A stretch of 64,000 nt of DNA from Maribacter arcticus (GTDB taxonomy: Bacteria; Bacteroidota; Bacteroidia; Flavobacteriales; Flavobacteriaceae): positions 1 through 64,000 of the forward strand of contig NZ_FUYL01000003.1 in NCBI RefSeq assembly GCF_900167935.1, written 5' to 3'. Under the pieces are notes generated by a model that was not told the origin of the DNA, searched no databases, and saw only the letters and a list, made by a program, of their open reading frames with translations. Positions 7,835 through 17,000 of this stretch are shown in pieces (positions within the stretch are counted from its first letter, which is position 1; the number at the start of each line of letters is the position of its first letter). The translations under genes and the position numbers were made by a program.

Positions 7835-9172
7835 ATGAAAAATAGAATTGCCTTCTTCGGAATAGTATTATTTTTTCTCTCCTGTAATACCAAAATGGAA
7901 GAAAACGTAGGCCACACGTTTATAACCAAATGGCCTGGAGATAAGCAAACGGCCATATCCATAACTTATGATGACGGTATCATCAATCAACTTACAGTGG
8001 CCAGACCGATCATGAACAAACTAGGCTTACCGGGCACATTTTATATCATTACAGGAAAAGTAAATGGATCAGGCAAGGGCCAATTTATCGGAAGGCCAGC
8101 TGATGAAATAATTAAGGAAACCGCTTCCAGTAAAACTAACCAGGACAACTTTTTTGAAAGGGCCTCTTTGATTGCCTATACCGGTACAAGTGAAGCTGTT
8201 GAATACCATTCGAATGCAGGTTCCCTTTTTGAATCTGGGAAGATTACTGAAGCTTATGAACTCATAGATGAAGGCTATGAACAAATTAGAAACGGTTATT
8301 TGAAAAATACGGATGACGTTGTTTTTCATAACAATGCTGTTGACACCACTACCTGGGCAGATTACAAAAGATTCGCTTCCGAAGGTCATGAAATCGCCAG
8401 CCATACCGTAACTCATGCCCGATTAGCTATATTGGACGAGGATAATCTATTCTATGAGCTAGAACAAAGTAAAGCAGATATTCAGCATTTTTTGGGGGAG
8501 AAATATACCTTTTCTGCCGAGTGTCCTTATGGCACAGAAAACGAGCGTGTGATGGAATATGCACAGAAAATATATCCAGCGTTGCGAAACCGAATGCCAG
8601 AATCTTATCTTGATGAACTCAACAGATCTAGTAAAAGACAACCTGGTGAATCAGAAAAAGAATACGTACAATGGCAAAGAGGCCCGCTTACCAATGTCTC
8701 TATGGAAGTAATGAAATCGTGGGTAGACACCTGCATGGCACATGATAATATCTGGTTAGTACTCGTATTTCATGGAATAGACGGTATTGGCTGGGAATCC
8801 AAAACCGGAGAGGAACTGGAAGAATACTTCAACTATATAAATGACCGGAAAGATCACTTGTGGGTGGCCACTTTTGCTGACGTTACAAAGTATATCAGAG
8901 AAAGAAAAAATGCGGTGATAAATAGCGTGGTACAAGATGATGCTATTGTAGTAAATATTTCCTACGACCTTGATCCTGAAGTTTATAATGTTCCAATTAC
9001 TTTAAAAACTTATGTGCCAAGGGCATGGAAAGCTACCGTACTTAATAAAAAAAATGAGCAAGAAACTCAGCTCAGGCTTAAGATTCAAAAAGATGCCCTG
9101 GGACCCTATGTACTTTATTCTCTTATGCCTGGTGAAGATGAAATAATACTTGCGGAGTCAATCGAAATTTAA
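7835..9172 (+). CDS. Polysaccharide deacetylase (CE4/NodB-like) lipoprotein
   Basis: A 445-residue lipoprotein: a hydrophobic leader ends in the lipobox FLSC with Cys17. The NodB-type metal-site motifs are present: SITYDDG with the Asp pair at residues 46 and 47, and HEIASHTVTH at 185 to 194, which supplies the two metal-binding histidines. Between them lies an insert of roughly 110 residues, longer than in chitin deacetylases. LVLVFHGIDGIGW supplies the late catalytic His region. A C-terminal beta domain follows. It should deacetylate a sugar polymer or peptidoglycan outside the inner membrane; the substrate is unknown. Both flanks are intergenic repeat elements. Confidence 0.8.
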   Translation: MKNRIAFFGIVLFFLSCNTKMEENVGHTFITKWPGDKQTAISITYDDGIINQLTVARPIMNKLGLPGTFYIITGKVNGSGKGQFIGRPADEIIKETASSKTNQDNFFERASLIAYTGTSEAVEYHSNAGSLFESGKITEAYELIDEGYEQIRNGYLKNTDDVVFHNNAVDTTTWADYKRFASEGHEIASHTVTHARLAILDEDNLFYELEQSKADIQHFLGEKYTFSAECPYGTENERVMEYAQKIYPALRNRMPESYLDELNRSSKRQPGESEKEYVQWQRGPLTNVSMEVMKSWVDTCMAHDNIWLVLVFHGIDGIGWESKTGEELEEYFNYINDRKDHLWVATFADVTKYIRERKNAVINSVVQDDAIVVNISYDLDPEVYNVPITLKTYVPRAWKATVLNKKNEQETQLRLKIQKDALGPYVLYSLMPGEDEIILAESIEI

Positions 9173-9304
9173 CGTTTTGTAAATTTATTTCAACAGAAAG
9201 CTGTTCCTGCCTATTCCGAATTGATTGATGCGATTTATTTGATGGAAAAATTGATGAATCAAACACGGCAGCCAACAATAAATATAGGTCATTGGGCGAA
9301 TTGA
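9173..9304 (+). other. 43-codon open frame continuing in phase after the deacetylase stop
   Basis: Directly after the TAA of the deacetylase gene the same frame stays open for 43 codons, beginning RFVNLFQQKAVPAYSELID and ending GHWAN before a TGA. The composition looks protein-like, but there is no start codon. It may be the tail of another lost gene, a read-through extension, or chance (in-phase odds are one in three). I do not recognise the peptide. Confidence 0.3.
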
Positions 9305-9340
9305 GGTAAATTGAAGTAAATTGAAGTAAATTGAAGTAAA
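9301..9340 (+). repeat. Tandem repeat, four copies of a 10-base unit
   Basis: The unit TTGAAGTAAA occurs four times in a row; the first copy reads TTGAGGTAAA. It is non-coding, lies between the deacetylase and methyltransferase genes, and is followed by TTTAAAC. The near-perfect copies suggest recent slippage. Confidence 0.9.
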
Positions 9341-9398
9341 TTTAAACTAGTCTTTATTTAATAAAACATATAGAGGTTTTAAACGGAGCTGATTTAAA

Positions 9399-9430
9399 AC
9401 GCCTAACGCCCCATAATTGGACCGTTAGCC
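9399..9430 (+). repeat. Short attC-like core pair
   Basis: ACGCCTAACGCCCC and TTGGACCGTTAGCC form a short imperfect palindrome just before the methyltransferase leader. GCCTAAC fits the integron inverse-core consensus RYYYAAC exactly, and GTTAGCC fits GTTRRRY with one mismatch. At about 30 bp it is much shorter than usual attC sites, so it may be a deleted element. Confidence 0.5.
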
Positions 9431-9455
9431 ACAAGCTAAAAAAAGACACATAACA

Positions 9456-10073
9456 ATGAATTTAGATAGAAAGAAACATTGGGAAACAGTTTATGAAACT
9501 AAAAACCCAGACCAAGTAAGTTGGACACAAGAATCGCCTAAAACTTCGCTTGACTTTATACATTCATTCGGACTACCGAAAACTGCGAAAATAATAGATA
9601 TAGGAGGTGGAGATAGTAAACTTGTGGATTACTTGCTTGATGAAGGATTTGAAAATGTCACTGTACTTGACATTTCGGCTAAAGCACTCGAAAAAGCTAA
9701 AGACCGACTTGGAGAAAAAGCAAATAAAGTAAATTGGATTGTAAGCGACATTACAGAATTTGAACCCAATATGACTTTTGATGTTTGGCATGACAGAGCA
9801 ACCTTTCACTTTCTTACAACGACTGAACAAATATCAAAATATATAAAAACTGCAAGAAAATCTGTGACCGGATTCCTGACAATTGGAACCTTTTCAAAAA
9901 ATGGTCCTGAAAAATGTAGTGGTCTCGAAATAAAACAATACAACGAAGAACAATTAACGATGGAACTAGAAGACGGGTTTGACAAAATAAAATGCATTAC
10001 AGAAGACCATTTGACACCATTTAAAACAACGCAGAACTTCCTGTTTTGTAGTTTTAAAAGACAATTGAACTGA
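9456..10073 (+). CDS. Class I SAM-dependent methyltransferase
   Basis: A 205-residue cytosolic methyltransferase. The SAM-binding loop is IIDIGGGDSK (GGG at residues 50 to 52), followed by the acidic ribose-binding residue in VTVLDIS and by WIVSDITEF. The motif VWHDRATFHFL replaces the more common catalytic NPPY or similar. N-terminal KKHWETVYETKNPDQVSW is typical of a methyltransferase subfamily often found alone in mobile contexts. The substrate cannot be told from sequence. It sits between a short core pair and the palindrome at 10085, with a leader (CGTTAGCC.CAAGCT) resembling that of the GNAT gene at 246. Confidence 0.85.
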   Translation: MNLDRKKHWETVYETKNPDQVSWTQESPKTSLDFIHSFGLPKTAKIIDIGGGDSKLVDYLLDEGFENVTVLDISAKALEKAKDRLGEKANKVNWIVSDITEFEPNMTFDVWHDRATFHFLTTTEQISKYIKTARKSVTGFLTIGTFSKNGPEKCSGLEIKQYNEEQLTMELEDGFDKIKCITEDHLTPFKTTQNFLFCSFKRQLN

Positions 10074-10084
10074 ATGAAAAGCCA

Positions 10085-10217
10085 GTGGCTAACTCCATGT
10101 AAAACTAATTGCTTTGTTATAGTCTACTAGGAAAATCCTGCAGAATTTCCAACTTGGTTTGTACTTGCAAAGTTAAGTGCTAACCCGCGCAACTACTCAT
10201 GGTCGAGACGTTGTGCC
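10085..10217 (+). repeat. attC-like palindromic intergenic element 9
   Basis: Left arm GGCTAACTCCATGTAAAACT and AATTGC pair with right arm GCAACTACTCATGGTCGAGACGTT. The inner part has GAAAATCC-TGCA-GAATTTCC and CTTGGTTTGTACTTGCAAAGTTAAG. It ends CGTTGTGCC. Confidence 0.8.
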
Positions 10218-10230
10218 TCATTAGAAATGA

Positions 10231-10905
10231 ATTAAACCAAATATAATTTACAAAATAGCAATAATAGGTTACGTAATTTTATATACAGGAATTGCTTTAG
10301 CAATTAGGTCTTTAATTCTTTATCGAAACACAGGTATAAATCCATTCAAGAAAATGGGTGACACGGGAATTAAGGGATTTAATGAAAAAACAATGATTTT
10401 AGGGGCAACATTGATACCTGTAATTTCCATAATTTATTTAATTGGGGGGAGCCTTTATGAATATTTAGTTCCAATAAAATACCTTGAAATCAATGGATTA
10501 AAACAATTTGGAATAGTAATAATGCTAATAGGATGCGTTATTGGGATTATTGCACAGTTTCAAATGGGGGATTCATGGAGAATTGGCATTGATGAAAAAG
10601 AAAGAACAGAATTAATTACAAACAAACTTTTTCGGTATTCTCGTAACCCAATTTATTTAGGATTGTTAATTTCTTTTATGGGTTTCTTTTTTATAGCTCC
10701 AAATGCTTTAAGTTTATGTTGCCTTGTTTTAAGTTATCCATCTGTAGAGATAAAAATAAGATTGGAGGAGGAGTATTTAATACAGAAACATGGGGAAAAA
10801 TTTCAAAAATACATGGAAAAAGTAAATAGATGGATTAAAAAAAAACGAGTCACAACAATCGATAGAGCGTCAAGCCTCCTAAACGTCGGCCTGAGTCTAT
10901 CGTAA
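10231..10905 (+). CDS. ICMT/PEMT-like membrane methyltransferase with a disrupted start
   Basis: An integral membrane methyltransferase of the isoprenylcysteine carboxyl methyltransferase type. Numbering from the first in-frame ATG (10354), the conserved C-terminal site is RYSRNPIYLG (RNPIYLG at 97 to 103) and the EEEYL motif at 138 to 142. The frame is open upstream to 10231 and adds 41 residues, including a membrane helix (KIAIIGYVILYTGIALAI). The only nearby ATG, at 10227, reads ATG-AAT-TAA; removing one T would join it in frame, so the native start seems lost to a one-base insertion. Expression may rely on 10354 or a rare start. The last 15 or so residues are encoded by the next palindrome. 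Confidence 0.65.
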   Translation: MKPNIIYKIAIIGYVILYTGIALAIRSLILYRNTGINPFKKMGDTGIKGFNEKTMILGATLIPVISIIYLIGGSLYEYLVPIKYLEINGLKQFGIVIMLIGCVIGIIAQFQMGDSWRIGIDEKERTELITNKLFRYSRNPIYLGLLISFMGFFFIAPNALSLCCLVLSYPSVEIKIRLEEEYLIQKHGEKFQKYMEKVNRWIKKKRVTTIDRASSLLNVGLSLS

Positions 10906-10912
10906 CGTTAGC
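10851..10912 (+). repeat. Short attC-like palindrome overlapping a gene end
   Basis: CACAACAATCGATAGAGCGTC leads into a loop and then GAGTCTATCG-TAACGTTAGC. CGATAGA (10860 to 10866) and TCTATCG (10896 to 10902) are perfect complements. It lies inside the 3' end of the ICMT-like frame and ends in CGTTAGC like the long elements. Confidence 0.6.
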
Positions 10913-10913
10913 A

Positions 10914-11220
10914 TTTTTATAAAAAACGAATACGCAATTTTACCTGATCGAATAAAAGCAGTAGTAATTGATGGAATTCTTCTATATGACCCCTTTTTTA
11001 CCAGCCATTATAGAGGTACCATTGGACATCCATTCAGTAAAATTACTGTAAGGAAAGATATAGACGGAGAAAACCATATTGGCTTCACATCTGCCCTACT
11101 TCGATTTATAATCAAAATATCTTTAGGCTGGTTTTCGCTATTAACTGTAACTGGAAATAAAAAGAAAAAAGCTATCCATGACTTTGTGGTAAATTCAGTG
11201 GTAATGAACGAAAATCCATA
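10914..11220 (+). pseudogene. RDD family membrane protein remnant
   Basis: An open frame without a usable start codon reads NEYAILPDRIKAVVIDGILL, then jumps to GTIGHPFSKITVRKDIDGEN and ends …KKKKAIHDFVVNSVVM NENP. The order (D-R-x-A-x-x-I-D, then T-I-G-K-like with VR.D, then H-D) is the RDD family plan. The second membrane helix and loop between them, normally about 40 or more residues, are missing, and the frame starts right after a CGTTAGC terminus. It is most simply an RDD cassette with a deleted middle and a lost start. Confidence 0.65.
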
Positions 11221-11230
11221 AAAAACAAAT

Positions 11231-11343
11231 GCTAACCACACAAATAGCAGATAGTTTCAAAATCACCAAATTAAATGGCTTGAGCAATCCAGTCTGCCAG
11301 CAGGCAGGCGAAAACGAAATATTTATTTACCAAATAGTTGCCA
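11231..11343 (+). repeat. Divergent intergenic element before the sialidase gene
   Basis: Begins GCTAACCACACAAATAGC and ends AAATAGTTGCCATTCATT, the latter like the end of element 4 (CCGTTGGCATTCATT). It contains the palindrome CTGCCAGCAGGCAG (11294 to 11307). It appears to be the last element of the array; none is seen beyond the sialidase gene. Confidence 0.5.
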
Positions 11344-11368
11344 TTCATTATAACTCATTCTATCAAAA

Positions 11369-12496
11369 ATGAAAACACTACTTACAATACTTTTTTCATG
11401 GATATCTTTAATAGCATACTCGCAGAATAATAACGTTATTATTAAAAATGAAGCGTTTAATTTTAAAGCCTTATTTAATACTTCAATGCAGCCTGGTGTT
11501 TCATGCTATAGAATCCCAGCGATTATTACTGCACCCAATGGAGATTTGGTTGCAGCCATTGATGAAAGAGTACCCTCTTGTGGTGACTTAAAACTGAGTA
11601 AGGATATTAACATAGTTATTCGCAGAAGTGCTGATAATGGCGAATCTTGGTCAAAAATTGAAACCGTAGTTGATTATCCCTTTGGTAAATCGGCTTCAGA
11701 CCCATCTATGATAGTAGATAAAGTCACAGGAACAATTTTCCTATTCTACAATTTTATGGATATAGACAATGAAAAAGATGTCTATTATCTAAAAGTAACT
11801 AAGAGCATAGACAATGGGAAAACATGGAGTTCACCGGTCGATATAACTTCACAAATTACAAAGCCCGAATGGCATAATGATTTTAAGTTTATTACTTCAG
11901 GACGGGGTATACAAACAACTAATGGAAAATTATTACATACGCTGGTCGATTTAAAAAGTGGTCTTCATCTTTTTGGAAGTGATAACCATGGTGAGAATTG
12001 GTATCTAATAGACACTCCCATTATACCAGGAGATGAATCAAAAATAATCGAGTTATCAGATGGCACATGGATGGTGAATAGTCGTGTAAATGGAAAAGGA
12101 CATAGGTTTGTTCACACATCAACTGATGAGGGTGCAACATGGATTTCTAAACCCGATTTCACCCTTATTGACCCAGGCTGCAATGCTAGTATTATAAGAT
12201 ATACGGCTATTGAAGACGGCGCTGATAAAAACAGAATTCTTTTTTCAAATGCAAAAACGAAAGATGAACGAAGTAATATGACAATAAGAATAAGCTATGA
12301 TGAAGGAAAAAGTTGGACAGATGGAAAAACAATCTATACTGGAAGCTCAGCGTATTCTTCAATGAGTATACTTTCTAATGGTGATATTGGTTTATTTTTT
12401 GAAAAGGATAATTATCAAGAAAATGTGTTTGTCCGTCTCACATTAGAATGGTTAACTGACGGTAATGATCATTACAAAAAAACACAATCTGAATAA
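11369..12496 (+). CDS. Exo-alpha-sialidase (GH33-type)
   Basis: A 375-residue exported enzyme (signal peptide, residues 1 to 18, ending AYSQ) expected to release terminal sialic acids. The FRIP-like motif CYRIPAI (RIP at 48 to 50) provides the first arginine of the carboxylate-binding triad. Five Asp boxes of the form S-x-D-x-G-x-x-W lie at about 87, 146, 204, 251 and 309, the hallmark of the six-bladed propeller. The acidic residue in AAIDERVPS fits the family's D after the first blade. It is the last gene of the cassette-like region. No sialic-acid uptake or catabolic genes are beside it, so it may serve scavenging from host or algal glycans together with genes elsewhere. Confidence 0.88.
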   Translation: MKTLLTILFSWISLIAYSQNNNVIIKNEAFNFKALFNTSMQPGVSCYRIPAIITAPNGDLVAAIDERVPSCGDLKLSKDINIVIRRSADNGESWSKIETVVDYPFGKSASDPSMIVDKVTGTIFLFYNFMDIDNEKDVYYLKVTKSIDNGKTWSSPVDITSQITKPEWHNDFKFITSGRGIQTTNGKLLHTLVDLKSGLHLFGSDNHGENWYLIDTPIIPGDESKIIELSDGTWMVNSRVNGKGHRFVHTSTDEGATWISKPDFTLIDPGCNASIIRYTAIEDGADKNRILFSNAKTKDERSNMTIRISYDEGKSWTDGKTIYTGSSAYSSMSILSNGDIGLFFEKDNYQENVFVRLTLEWLTDGNDHYKKTQSE

Positions 12497-12633
12497 CGCT
12501 TGGTTTAATTAAATACAGGTCAATGGGTAGATGGTAACAAAATTTAATTTCAAACAAAACTATCGTTATTGAAAAGTAAGTTCAGGCTTGTAAAAAGTTT
12601 TTACCCCGTATATTGCAATAATAAACCACTACT

Positions 12634-12858
12634 ATGAAATTAAACTTATTGTCTTGTGATGCTCAGAGACCAGATAGAAGAGCAATATCACAGTGTATTA
12701 CAGAAATTTCATTGAACCTTACTGATTCTTTGTCAAATGAGCTTACCGATATACTTTTAGAAGGTGACCCTGTAGCCATTGACGTAGAAGACAAAAACTC
12801 TGGTTCTGCATTAAGAGCTCTTCGTAAACTAAGCATCGACTACGAAATTATAGAATGA
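12634..12858 (+). CDS. Small conserved-looking protein of unknown function
   Basis: A 74-residue soluble protein without signal or membrane segment. Two halves can be seen: an N-terminal region with QCITEISLNLTDSLSNELTD, and a C-terminal alpha/beta part, GDPVAIDVEDKNSGSALRAL RKLSIDYEIIE, that looks like a small beta-alpha-beta unit. I cannot name the family. The MepB-like gene follows after 19 bases on the same strand, so they may be co-transcribed. Upstream, TTG and TATATTGC about 18 bases apart resemble a weak Bacteroidota promoter. Confidence 0.6.
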   Translation: MKLNLLSCDAQRPDRRAISQCITEISLNLTDSLSNELTDILLEGDPVAIDVEDKNSGSALRALRKLSIDYEIIE

Positions 12859-12877
12859 ATTAAGTGCAGTCTTTTTT

Positions 12878-13366
12878 ATGACAACTAATCAAATCTGTGA
12901 CGAGGTTTACACCAAATGTTTTTTTAAAATTACTGACGTCGAATACGAGGCAGAAAGTAAAGAATATGATGCTTGCAGATTTAAGCTTAATAGCCGCAGA
13001 GTTATAAACAGAACTGCTAAAATAACACCCAAAAAAGCGGGTCAATTCGTGACTTTTTGGAAGCGAGATGGTAATGGGTCTATTGAGCCCTTTAATGATG
13101 GTGATCATATTGATTTTTTTGTTGTTACCGTACGAACCGATACCAAGTTAGGACAGTTTGTTTTTCCAAAAACGACATTAATTGAAAAGGGAATTATTTC
13201 AACGGAAAAGAAAGAAGGAAAAAGAGCATTTCGAGTATATCCAAATTGGGACATTGTAAAAAACAAGCAAGTGGAACGCACTCAACAATGGCAATTAAAT
13301 TATTTTTATGAAATTAATAATTTAATAGATTTAGAACGGGTTAAAAAATTATATCAAACAAATTAA
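12878..13366 (+). CDS. MepB family protein
   Basis: A 162-residue soluble protein resembling staphylococcal MepB, the third gene of the mepRAB multidrug-efflux operon, whose own biochemical role is not established. The family core is visible: CRFKLNSRRVINRTAKITPK KAGQFVTFWKR near residues 32 to 62, the GSIEPF turn, and HIDFFVVTVRT followed by GQFVFPKTTLIEKGI. No MATE pump or MarR regulator is adjacent, so the staphylococcal context does not apply. It sits between the unknown 74-residue gene and the OsmC gene, all co-directional with short gaps. Confidence 0.8.
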   Translation: MTTNQICDEVYTKCFFKITDVEYEAESKEYDACRFKLNSRRVINRTAKITPKKAGQFVTFWKRDGNGSIEPFNDGDHIDFFVVTVRTDTKLGQFVFPKTTLIEKGIISTEKKEGKRAFRVYPNWDIVKNKQVERTQQWQLNYFYEINNLIDLERVKKLYQTN

Positions 13367-13391
13367 TACCTCTACTATTTATTAAACAAAA

Positions 13392-13862
13392 ATGAAAAAA
13401 CACAATTACGAAGTAAAAACAGAATGGACAGGTAATGAAGGCAATGGTACATTAGACTACAAATCATACAACCGAAATCATACGATTACTGCAAATGGAA
13501 AGTACGGCGAAATAAAAGGTTCATCTGACCCATCTTTTCTTGGAGATAGAACAAGATATAACCCCGAAGACCTTTTTCTTTCCTCGCTATCGGCTTGCCA
13601 TATGTTGTGGTATCTACATTTATGTTCTGTGCATAATATAATAGTTACGGAGTATGTAGACCATGCAACAGGTGTTATGGAAGAAACCAACAATGGAAGT
13701 GGAAAATTTACTAGAGTTACACTGCATCCTAAAGTTGTTATTACAAATTTAAATATGACGACGAAAGCAAACCAGTTACATGAAGAAGCGAATAAAATGT
13801 GTTTTATCGCAAATTCATGCAACTTCAAAATTGAACACAAACCTAATACTACGGTAGAATAG
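13392..13862 (+). CDS. OsmC/Ohr family peroxidase
   Basis: A 156-residue OsmC-fold protein, predicted to reduce organic hydroperoxides through a cysteine pair in the cytosol. The first cysteine lies in LSACHMLW (Cys69) and the second in KMCFIANSC (Cys137, with Cys143 nearby). RYNPEDLFLSSLSACH is the usual segment leading to the catalytic helix. The short insert and the LHLCSV sequence fit the YhfA/OsmC-related rather than the strict Ohr group. Genes for the lipoyl reductant are not adjacent. Start at 13392 is the only sensible ATG. Confidence 0.85.
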   Translation: MKKHNYEVKTEWTGNEGNGTLDYKSYNRNHTITANGKYGEIKGSSDPSFLGDRTRYNPEDLFLSSLSACHMLWYLHLCSVHNIIVTEYVDHATGVMEETNNGSGKFTRVTLHPKVVITNLNMTTKANQLHEEANKMCFIANSCNFKIEHKPNTTVE

Positions 13863-14047
13863 GAAGACTCTGGCTAAATCTATAATTGCTATTCCGTTGA
13901 TTAATTTATTCTTACAAAAGACTCCTCAAAACATTTCGAAATACCTGTAGAAGATTTCACCTTTTACTAACCGAAAAGTAGCATTCCCTAATTTTTCATT
14001 GTTTCAAATATTTAATTGGCACAGTTTTGTATTGTAATTTTACTATT

Positions 14048-17000
14048 ATGAAAAAGCTACATTTAATTCTTGGTATATTCATGTTTGCGCAATTTGGTAA
14101 TGCTCAACAAAACGATTCATATGAGTCTCTTTGGGAACAAGTTGAAAAATTTGAGGGCGAAGATTTATCTAAATCAGCATTAGAGCTGATTGAAACTATA
14201 TCAAAAAAAGCGCATCTTGAAAAAAACAAAACTCAAATCATTAAATCACTTCTTTATAAATCAAAATTCGCATTGATTTTAGAGGAAAATGCTGAATTAA
14301 ATATCGTTAATGATTTTAAAGCGGAGATAGGGATTGCCGAAGGTGCATCGAAAAACATACTTCATAATTATTTGGCTAATATTTATTGGCAATACTTTCA
14401 GCAAAACAGATACAAGTTTTATAATCGTACAAGCACTGAAACAAAAGTAGACACCGTTGATTTCAGAACTTGGGATTTAAACACCCTTTTTCAAGAAATT
14501 GATATTCATTTTCAAGCATCGCTAGAAAACCCAGTTGCATTACAGAAATTACCGATTTCTAACTTTAATGTAATCTTAAATGAAGTAAAAGAATCTTCAG
14601 AATTTAGGCCTACGTTATTCGACTTATTAGCGCATACTGCACTAAGCTTTTATACTACTAGTGAGAATAGCATACAAAAGCCCGCAGATGCCTTTGAAAT
14701 TGACGAAACAGAGGTATTATGTGAAGCATATTCCTTTAGTTTTATAAATTCTGAAACCAACAATACCACATCATTGCAATCAAAAGCATTGAAGATTTAT
14801 CAGCAGTTAGTTTCTTTTCACTTTGGCAATGCAGATATACGACCATTAGTGTTAGTAGATATTGAACGATTACTTTTTATACATCAATTTGCAACCTTTT
14901 CCGACAAGGATAACTTATTAATTGAAGTGCTACAAAACTCCGCAGAAAACATTAAAAACAGTCCGCTTTCAGGTTTATACACCTATGAAATAGCTAACCG
15001 TTACCAACAAATGGGTGGAACATACAACCCACAAAGTAGTAAAGAGCATCAATGGAAACTAAAAGAAGCCATTGCATTGTGTGATAAGGTAGTTGCTACT
15101 TTTCCTAAAAGTAGAGCAGCAGAAAAGTGTCAGATATTAAAATCTCAAATTGAAACACCGTTTATTCAATTATTGACCGAGAAACACATTCCAAATAACA
15201 CCATTGGAAGACTATTAGTTACGTATAAGAACTATGAAAATATTCAATTAACAGCCTATAGAATTTCTCAAAAAGAGGTACAAGCACTTAATGAGTTATA
15301 TCCCGAAGCGAAAAAACTATCCTTTCTTAAAAATCTACCTATTGAAACAACATGGAATTCTACGCTTACAACTGAAAACGATTTTCAAACCCATAGTACC
15401 GAAATTACTATGCCCGCACTGACGAATGGTTATTACGCCATTTTAGCGCAATCTAAAGATAAGAGCGACTCCTATTTTAGTTACCAAACCGTGCAAGCAA
15501 CCGATTTTGCACTTAGTGAGACCCAATCAACTACACATCAATTATATCAGGTAATTGACCGTAACAACGGTAAGCCAATTGAAAGTGCTAAAGTAATTTT
15601 CAACTATCGCAAGAATTACAATTCCCCTACAAAAAGTGAAAATTTTACGACCGACTCACAAGGTAAATTTTCAATTAACAAAAATAAGGATAGTAGAAGT
15701 AGTATTTATATCACCATTAAAAAGGATAAAGAGATAGCCTATTTTGGCGATTATTATATCAATAGAAACTATACTCAGAACACGGCCACAGTAAATAACA
15801 CTTGTTTTCTTTTTACCGACCGTAGTATTTATAGACCAGGGCAACCTGTATACTTCAAGGGTATTACGGTACAACAGGAAAATGAAAAATCAAGTTTATT
15901 AAAGAAAACCATTGCACAAGTAGAACTTCATGATGTAAATGGCCAAGAGATAGGAACCCAAGAGCTAGTCACCAATGAATTTGGTTCGTTTTCAGGAGAG
16001 TTTATACTCCCTGCAAGCAGTCTTACTGGTATGTTTTCTATTAACATCTATTCAGATGAAAGCAACATAGATGGCTATACAAGCTTCTCCGTTGAAGAAT
16101 ATAAGCGTCCAAAATTTGAAACTTCCTTTAATCCAATTAAGGAAACTTACAAAGTGAATGACAGCATTAACGTTTCTGGTAAAGCAACAGCATATACTGG
16201 TAGTTCTATTACAGATGCGAAAGTAGCATATCGCGTAAAAAGAATCGTAAACTTACCTAGATGGTATTATTGGTCAAGACCTTATTTTAATATCACTCCG
16301 CAAGAAATAACACATGGGGAAACCACCACCGATTCGTCAGGTAATTATGATATTGTATTTAAGGCGTTGCCCGATTCAAGCATTGAAAAAAGCAATCTAC
16401 CTACGTTTAATTATGAAGTTACGGCAGATGTAACCGATGTCAACGGCGAAACACGTAGCACCACCACAAATGTTTACGTAGGGTATCATGCCCTGAATGT
16501 AAAATTGATGATACCAGATGTTCTCGACAAGCAAATAAAAGATGCTACATTCAACATATCTAGCACTAATTTAAATGGAGGCTCTGTTGCTGCGACTGGT
16601 GTAATAAAATTATTTAAACTACAGGCACCGGGTCACGTTTTACGACCTAGACCATGGCCTGCTCCAGACTATGCAGGTTTCACAAAACAAGGGTTTAAAA
16701 ATTTGTATCCGTATGATGCATATAAGGATGAAGACAACCCATTAAACTGGAAGAAAGGTAAAATGGTTTGGAAAGCATCTTTTGACACCGGTAAGACTTC
16801 AGAAATATCGCTTGCAAAAATTAAAAATTGGGATTCTGGCAAATATGTGATGGAACTAGAATCTCAAGATAAATTCGGACAAGCATTAAAAGATATCGTA
16901 CTTATTACCTTAACAGGAGACGAAGACGAATTAGCAGACAATCAGTTATTTCAGATTAAAACGGATAAGAATGAGTATTCAATTGGTGAGAACGCAAAAA

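Noticed and set aside
94-11343. CRISPR array
   Set aside because: The repeats are over 100 bp, imperfect, and separated by whole genes rather than short spacers.
14027-14047. Upstream TTG start for the macroglobulin gene
   Set aside because: It adds seven polar residues before a normal signal peptide; ATG 14048 fits better.
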